This document shows positions 59,988 through 64,000 of a stretch of DNA of 64,000 bases, piece after piece. The position numbers and the translations under genes were made by a program. This DNA comes from Thermohalobaculum sp039180675 (GTDB taxonomy: Bacteria > Pseudomonadota > Alphaproteobacteria > Rhodobacterales > Rhodobacteraceae). Position 1 is the first letter of the stretch, and every line of letters starts with the position of its first letter. The notes beneath the pieces were generated by a model. That model saw nothing but the letters and a program-made list of their open reading frames with translations, did no database searches and had not been told where the DNA came from. The DNA lies in assembly GCA_039180675.1 (NCBI GenBank), contig JBCDDC010000021.1, forward strand, positions 1 to 64,000, in the 5' to 3' direction.

Positions 59988-60062
59988 TCGCCTCCCGGTG
60001 GCGCCGGCCCGGCCGGGTTGGCGCTGCATCTCTACCCCCAACCCGAAGGAATGGAGCAGGAC

Positions 60063-61082
60063 ATGAAGGTCTGCATTTTTGGCGCTGGCGCAATTGGTGG
60101 TTCGCTCGCCCACGGGCTGGCGGGCGTCGATGGGGTGGACGTCTCGGTGATCGCGCGCGGGAAGCATCTCGAAGCGATCCGCGAGCGGGGGCTGACGCTG
60201 ATCAGGGACGGCGAGGAAAGCACGGTGAGCTTGAAGGCCGTGCAGGACCCGGGCGAGATCGGCCCGGTCGATTACGTGCTCAACTGCCTGAAGGCACATC
60301 AGGCCTGGAGCGCGGCTGAGGATCTGCGCCCGCTGTTGGGAACCGAGACGGCCGTCGTCACCTGCCAGAACGGGGTGCCTTGGTGGTACTTCCACGGCAT
60401 CGGCGGCGCGCATGAGGGCACGCAGCTCGACAGCGTTGATCGGGATGGCCGCCAGTGGTCCGTGATCGGGCCAGAGCGGGCGATCGGATGCTCGGTCTAT
60501 CCGGCGGCCGAAATTACAGCGCCGGGCGTGATCCGGCACACCTATGGCGACAAGTTCGCGCTCGGCGAGCCCGACGGCACGATCAGCCCGCGGGGGGAGC
60601 GGATCGCCAGGGCGCTGGAGGCGGGCGGGTTCCGAGCGCCGGTGCTGGAGGACATCCGCTCGGAGCTTTGGCTGAAGCTCTGGGGCAATCTGTGCTTCAA
60701 CCCGATCTCGGCGCTGACGCGCGGTACGCTCGACGTGGTCGCGACCGACCCGACGACCCGGGAAACCGCGCGCGGGATGATGCTGGAGGCGCGTGCGATC
60801 GCCGAGAGCCTTGGCGCGAGCTTCCGGGTCGATGTCGAGCGTCGGATTAACGGCGCGGCCAAGGTCGGCAAGCATCGCACCTCGATGCTGCAGGATTTCG
60901 AGGCCGGCAAGGCGATGGAGATCGACGCGCTGGTCACGGCGGTGCAGGAGATGGGCCGGATCACCGGTCATCCGACGCCGACCATCGATGTGGTGCTGGG
61001 TCTGGTCCAGCAGCTTGCGATGAACCACGGGCTCTACCCGACCTATCCGGCGGAGACCCCGGCGGTGATTGCGGCGGAGTAG
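60063..61082 (+). CDS. 2-dehydropantoate 2-reductase (PanE/ApbA family)
   Basis: 339 residues. The N-terminal Rossmann motif VCIFGAGAIGGSLAHGL (about 3-19), VSVIARGKHLEAI and DYVLNCLKAHQAW fit the ketopantoate reductase family. The C-terminal helical domain has ELWLKLWGNLCFNPISALT (catalytic Lys region) and SMLQDFEAGKAMEIDALV. The nearby glyoxylate aminotransferase suggests a keto acid other than ketopantoate could be the substrate, so panE is not assigned. ATG 60063 follows GGAGCAGGAC. A strong terminator follows. Confidence 0.88.
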   Translation: MKVCIFGAGAIGGSLAHGLAGVDGVDVSVIARGKHLEAIRERGLTLIRDGEESTVSLKAVQDPGEIGPVDYVLNCLKAHQAWSAAEDLRPLLGTETAVVTCQNGVPWWYFHGIGGAHEGTQLDSVDRDGRQWSVIGPERAIGCSVYPAAEITAPGVIRHTYGDKFALGEPDGTISPRGERIARALEAGGFRAPVLEDIRSELWLKLWGNLCFNPISALTRGTLDVVATDPTTRETARGMMLEARAIAESLGASFRVDVERRINGAAKVGKHRTSMLQDFEAGKAMEIDALVTAVQEMGRITGHPTPTIDVVLGLVQQLAMNHGLYPTYPAETPAVIAAE

Positions 61083-61116
61083 GCGTGGCGGCTGAAGCCC
61101 GCTCCCTAATACACAA

Positions 61117-61144
61117 AACGCCCGCTCCTTCGAGCGGGCGTTTC
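61117..61144. terminator. Intrinsic terminator after the PanE-family gene
   Basis: 12-bp stem AAACGCCCGCTC (61117-61128) / GAGCGGGCGTTT (61133-61144) with a CTTC loop, followed by CTCTTT. It can serve both the plus-strand operon and the convergent minus-strand gene at 61171. Confidence 0.9.
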
Positions 61145-61170
61145 TCTTTAGGCGGGGAGGGGGAGCCGCC

Positions 61171-61851
61171 CTAGATGTAGCGCCGGGCTGCGCCGAGGGC
61201 TGCCAGCCCGCCGAGCAGAAGAAGCGCAGGTGCAGGCAGTGGGATCGCAGCCACATCCGCCGTGACCGACAGGCTGTCGATCGAGAGCGCATAGGGCGGG
61301 TTCCCCGCGGGCCCGGGCAGGTTGATGCCGATGCTTCCGATCAGATTGCCCGCGAAGGCCGCCGAGTCGATCACCGTCGCGACCGCACCGTCACTGAGCT
61401 GGTTGCTGGTCTGGAAGATGTTGATCGTGCCGAGGACCGTGGTGTCATCCTCGGCAAAGATCGAGAGCTCGGTGAACGGGCCGTTCCCGATATTGGCTGC
61501 GAAGAACGAGACCGAGCTTGCACCGATGCTGAAATCGATCAGCCCGATGTCGCTGCTGCCCGTCGCCGGGCCCGGATCGGCCGGATCGCCAGCTATGTCG
61601 GGCAGCGTTCCGTTGAGGAAAAGATACGCGGCCGGACCCACATTATACGCTGCGGGATTGAAGAAGTTCAGCTGCTGACCGCCGGAGAAGGTCACGCTCA
61701 GCCCGCCATCGCTGAGGGTAACATCGCCGGTGTCGCCGGTTACGAAGCCTTCATCTGCATTGAACTGCGTCGTCAGAGTGGTGGTGGTGGCTGCATTTGC
61801 CGCGGTGGCGAAGCCGAGGAAAAGCAGCCCTGCGCCGAGACGTCTTAGCAT
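61171..61851 (-). CDS. VPLPA-CTERM sorting domain protein
   Basis: 226 residues. A signal peptide (MLRRLGAGLLFLGFATAANA) is followed by a Thr/Ser/Gly-rich beta-type extracellular body with few charged residues. The C-terminal AAIPLPAPALLLLGGLAALGAARRYI has the sorting signal: VPLPA-like motif, hydrophobic helix and Arg cluster, as in exosortase-linked envelope proteins of Rhodobacterales. The body is probably a surface or matrix protein. AAGGAG lies upstream of the ATG. No exosortase gene is in the window. Confidence 0.88.
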   Translation of the reverse strand: MLRRLGAGLLFLGFATAANAATTTTLTTQFNADEGFVTGDTGDVTLSDGGLSVTFSGGQQLNFFNPAAYNVGPAAYLFLNGTLPDIAGDPADPGPATGSSDIGLIDFSIGASSVSFFAANIGNGPFTELSIFAEDDTTVLGTINIFQTSNQLSDGAVATVIDSAAFAGNLIGSIGINLPGPAGNPPYALSIDSLSVTADVAAIPLPAPALLLLGGLAALGAARRYI

Positions 61852-62074
61852 GGTGTCATCTCCTTGCGAGGGACGAGTGCTGCAATGCGGAAAGGGTCGC
61901 CGAGCGGGGCGCCGGGATCAAAACACAGCCTGTCACACTCAGGTGTGGAGGTTTGGATTTCGCGTGAATGCAGCGGGAGCCGTTTTGAGTCGGGGGCGAA
62001 TAGCCGACCGATACCTGATGCAAGCGGCAGAAGGGGTTGCCCGTGCGCGGGCGCGGCGTGGCGAACCAAGCGGA

Positions 62075-62101
62075 AAAACCCCGCGGTGGCCGCGGGGTTT
62101 T
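62075..62101. terminator. Bidirectional terminator near tctA
   Basis: 12-bp stem AAAACCCCGCGG (62075-62086) / CCGCGGGGTTTT (62090-62101) around TGG. It lies 23 bases beyond the tctA stop (minus strand) and reads as A-tract/T-tract on both strands. Confidence 0.85.
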
Positions 62102-62124
62102 GCGTCTTCACTGGAGATTGGCGC

Positions 62125-63654
62125 CTAGCCCGGGGCCTTGCGCTTTCGGAGCATCTGCACGCCGGGCATGACGATCAGGATGATCGCGATGATCGTGATC
62201 GGCGCCGCGATCGGATGGTTCACGAAGTCGACGAAGATGTAGGGCGAGCCGTCGGACCAGAGGAGCGACTGGCGCAGCTTTTCCTCGGTGATGCCGCCGA
62301 GCACGATGGCGAGGACGGCGGGCGCCAGCGGATACTCCAGAATGCGGAGCAGGAAGGCGCCGAGGCCGAACCAGAACATCAGCCAGACATCGAACATCGA
62401 GTCGGTCGCGGCATGCACGCCCGCGAGCGAGAGCACGAAGATGATCGGCGCGAGGATCGTGAACGGCATCCTCAGCATCCAGAGGAAGAGCGGGATGAAG
62501 GCGAGGTTCACGATCACGGCGATCAGGTTCGAGATGTAGAAAGATCCGATGACGGGCCAGACGAAATCGGGCTGGTCCTCGAAAAGCCGCGGGCCGGGCT
62601 GAAGCTCCAGCAGCACGAGGCCGGTCAGCAGCACCGCAGTGGTGGGCGAGCCGGGGATGCCCAGCGTCATCATCGGCAGCATCGCGCCGGTGGAGGCGGA
62701 GTTGTTCGCGGCCTCGGGCGCTGCGACGCCGTCGATCGAGCCCTTGCCGAACTCCTCGGGCTTCTTCGAGGTCATCTTGGAGACGCCGTAGGACATGAGC
62801 GAGCCTGGCGTGGCCCCTGCCGCCGGCAGGATGCCGACGAAGAAGCCGAGCGAGGAGCCGATGGTCGTGCCCTTCCAGCCCTCGGTGACGGTCTTCTTGG
62901 TCGCCGAGGCGATCCGCGCCATCGAGATGTCGGCCTTGGTGATGTCGCTCTCGGACCGGGTCGTGTGCAGGGTCCAGAGCATCTCTCCCACGCCGTAGAC
63001 GCCGATGGCGAGCACGAGGAAGTTGATCGGCCGGGAGAAGCCGACGAGATCGAAGAACTGCAGGCGCGGCTCACCCGTGATGATGTCGAAGCCGATGGCG
63101 GCGAAGATCAAACCGAGCACGATGGAGATGATCGTCTTCGGGATATCGTCCGAGCCGAGGCCGACGAAGGTGGCGAAGGCCAGGAGCATCAGGGCGAAGA
63201 CCTCCGGGTTCCCGAAACTGAGGGCCACCGAGGCCAAGGGTGGGGCGAAGCCGGTGAAGAAGAGGTTGGCGACGGTGCCGCCGATGAACGAGGCCAGCGC
63301 TGCGGTCACCAGCGCCTGCTCGGCGCGGCCCTTGAGCGCGAGGGGGCGTCCGTCGAACGTGGTCGCCACGGCTGTAGAGGCGCCGGGTATCCCCAACATG
63401 ATCGAGGAGATCGCGCCCCCGTACATCGCCCCGTAATAGATCGCGGCGAGGAAGATCATGGGCGCTGCGTCGGAACCCGTCTGCTGTTTGATGAAGAAGA
63501 TCGTGGGCAACAGGATCGCCACGCCGTTGACCGAGCCGAGCCCTGGCATAGCGCCGACGAAGAGGCCGATCACCACGCCGATAAAGCAAATCAACAGGTT
63601 GGCTGGCTCAAGGGCCGTCAAGACCCCTTCAGCGAGCAGACTCAGGACGTCCAT
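62125..63654 (-). CDS. tctA: Tripartite tricarboxylate transporter permease TctA
   Basis: 509 residues, about twelve membrane helices. Typical segments are GVVIGLFVGAMPGLGSVNGVAILLP (conserved GxxPGxG-type motif), YYGAMYGGAISSIMLGIPGASTAVATTFDG, FVGILPAAGATPGSLMSYGVSK and MLPMMTLGIPGSPTTAVLLTGL. It is the large subunit of the TTT family, which takes up citrate or other carboxylates with TctB and a periplasmic TctC. TctB lies 28 bases upstream on the same strand. TctC is not seen. Confidence 0.95.
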   Translation of the reverse strand: MDVLSLLAEGVLTALEPANLLICFIGVVIGLFVGAMPGLGSVNGVAILLPTIFFIKQQTGSDAAPMIFLAAIYYGAMYGGAISSIMLGIPGASTAVATTFDGRPLALKGRAEQALVTAALASFIGGTVANLFFTGFAPPLASVALSFGNPEVFALMLLAFATFVGLGSDDIPKTIISIVLGLIFAAIGFDIITGEPRLQFFDLVGFSRPINFLVLAIGVYGVGEMLWTLHTTRSESDITKADISMARIASATKKTVTEGWKGTTIGSSLGFFVGILPAAGATPGSLMSYGVSKMTSKKPEEFGKGSIDGVAAPEAANNSASTGAMLPMMTLGIPGSPTTAVLLTGLVLLELQPGPRLFEDQPDFVWPVIGSFYISNLIAVIVNLAFIPLFLWMLRMPFTILAPIIFVLSLAGVHAATDSMFDVWLMFWFGLGAFLLRILEYPLAPAVLAIVLGGITEEKLRQSLLWSDGSPYIFVDFVNHPIAAPITIIAIILIVMPGVQMLRKRKAPG

Positions 63655-63682
63655 CGGTGATTACTCCCCCGGGTTCTTATCG

Positions 63683-64000
63683 TTATCGCGCCGCGGCCGA
63701 CCGGCGTTCGAGCATCGAAGCAACCGCCAGCAGCGCGCCTCCGAGCAGGAAGCACAGCGTGAACTCGATCTGCCCCATGTTGCGGAAGAACGTGTCGAGC
63801 GGCGCGTAGATCGTGTCTTCGACCACGAGCAGCCCCTTGGGCAGCGTCTTCGTCATGGTGATGTCGAAGAAGAGGTACATCCAGAACGGCATAACGAGGG
63901 CCATCGCGAGCGACAGCGCGAAGGAGTGCTTGCCGAGAAAGTAGATGTAGTAGAAGAGAAAGAGCGCCATCGCCGCATACATCGAGATGATCTCGGTCAG
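63683..64000 (-). CDS. tctB: Tripartite tricarboxylate transporter small subunit TctB, partial
   Basis: The frame is open to the end of the window, so the N-terminus is cut off; about 105 residues are visible. Three hydrophobic helices remain (FLFYYIYFL, FALSLAMALVMPFWMYLFFDI, FTLCFLLGGALLAVASML), and DITMTKTLPKG is typical of TctB. An ATG at 63982 exists but the open frame continues upstream (LTEIIS), so it is not the true start. TctB is the small membrane partner of TctA. The order implies tctC may lie upstream, outside the window. Confidence 0.85.
   Translation of the reverse strand: MTEIISMYAAMALFLFYYIYFLGKHSFALSLAMALVMPFWMYLFFDITMTKTLPKGLLVVEDTIYAPLDTFFRNMGQIEFTLCFLLGGALLAVASMLERRSAAAR

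Noticed and set aside
59430..61292. 620-codon open frame on the minus strand opposite the aminotransferase and reductase genes
   Set aside because: It spans two genuine genes and a terminator on the other strand and shows no domain.
61864..63660. 598-codon open frame on the plus strand opposite tctA
   Set aside because: Low-complexity Asp/Glu/Arg/His/Gly composition from reverse reading of a membrane protein gene; tctA is certain.
1..64000. tRNA, rRNA, CRISPR arrays, insertion sequences and prophage
   Set aside because: No cloverleaf-like sequences, repeat-spacer arrays, transposase motifs or phage genes were recognised while reading the window.

Overview
The window is about 64 kb of chromosome from a GC-rich alphaproteobacterium, most likely a member of the Rhodobacterales (Roseobacter/Rhodobacter group). 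The inference rests on the gene order of the cytochrome oxidase locus (ctaB-small coxF-like gene-ctaG-ctaE-SURF1-threonine synthase-M16 peptidase), an oxygen-dependent type of cobalamin gene set, a long urea transport operon, a VPLPA-CTERM protein and GTG/TTG starts in densely overlapping operons. I saw no rRNA, tRNA, CRISPR array, transposase, integrase or phage structural gene.

Layout. 1-6301 (+): end of heme O synthase, cytochrome c oxidase assembly and subunit III, SURF1, threonine synthase, a processing-peptidase-like M16 protein and an acetyltransferase. 6428-8521: ferredoxin-NADP reductase (-) and an HDAC-fold deacetylase (+). 8522-21181: a large cobalamin locus of two divergent, translationally coupled operons. 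The minus arm is DUF1636, cobT, cobS, cobC, cobU, cobQ and a DMT transporter. The plus arm is a small membrane protein, an RNase H-like unknown, cobH, cobL, cobI, a cbiG-cobJ fusion, an unknown 155-residue gene and cobM. A strong terminator follows cobM.

21241-34147: mostly single genes (orphan peptide-type binding protein with a LysR gene, orphan ParA, lone ABC ATPase, GNAT, small zinc-ribbon protein, DNA polymerase I, cupin, SDR/LysR divergent pair, CinA-like, sfsA, map). 34349-39940: envelope-related group (GT2 glycosyltransferase, multi-spanning glycosyltransferase, DUF547 protein), a TIGR03032-type protein, a low-GC membrane protein and a YHS-domain protein. A 180-bp AT-rich island (27% G+C by hand count) lies upstream of a LuxR-type regulator.

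41200-48153: GMC oxidoreductase, a SUMF1-fold protein with a small partner, and an isoquinoline-oxidoreductase-type molybdenum hydroxylase with its 2Fe-2S subunit and a divergent AraC regulator. 48198-54229 (-): urtABCDE, with an internal hairpin between urtA and urtB. 54860-64000: beta carbonic anhydrase, small secreted protein, quinone oxidoreductase, two unknown proteins, a serine/aspartate-glyoxylate-type aminotransferase paired with a PanE-family reductase, a VPLPA-CTERM protein, and the tctA/tctB part of a tripartite tricarboxylate transporter that runs off the window end.

No obviously unprecedented multi-gene machine is present. The best candidates for new biology are the unassigned genes embedded by start/stop overlap in the cobalamin operons (13789-14154, 14389-14598, 14657-15556, 19953-20420 and the transporter at 8522-9502).
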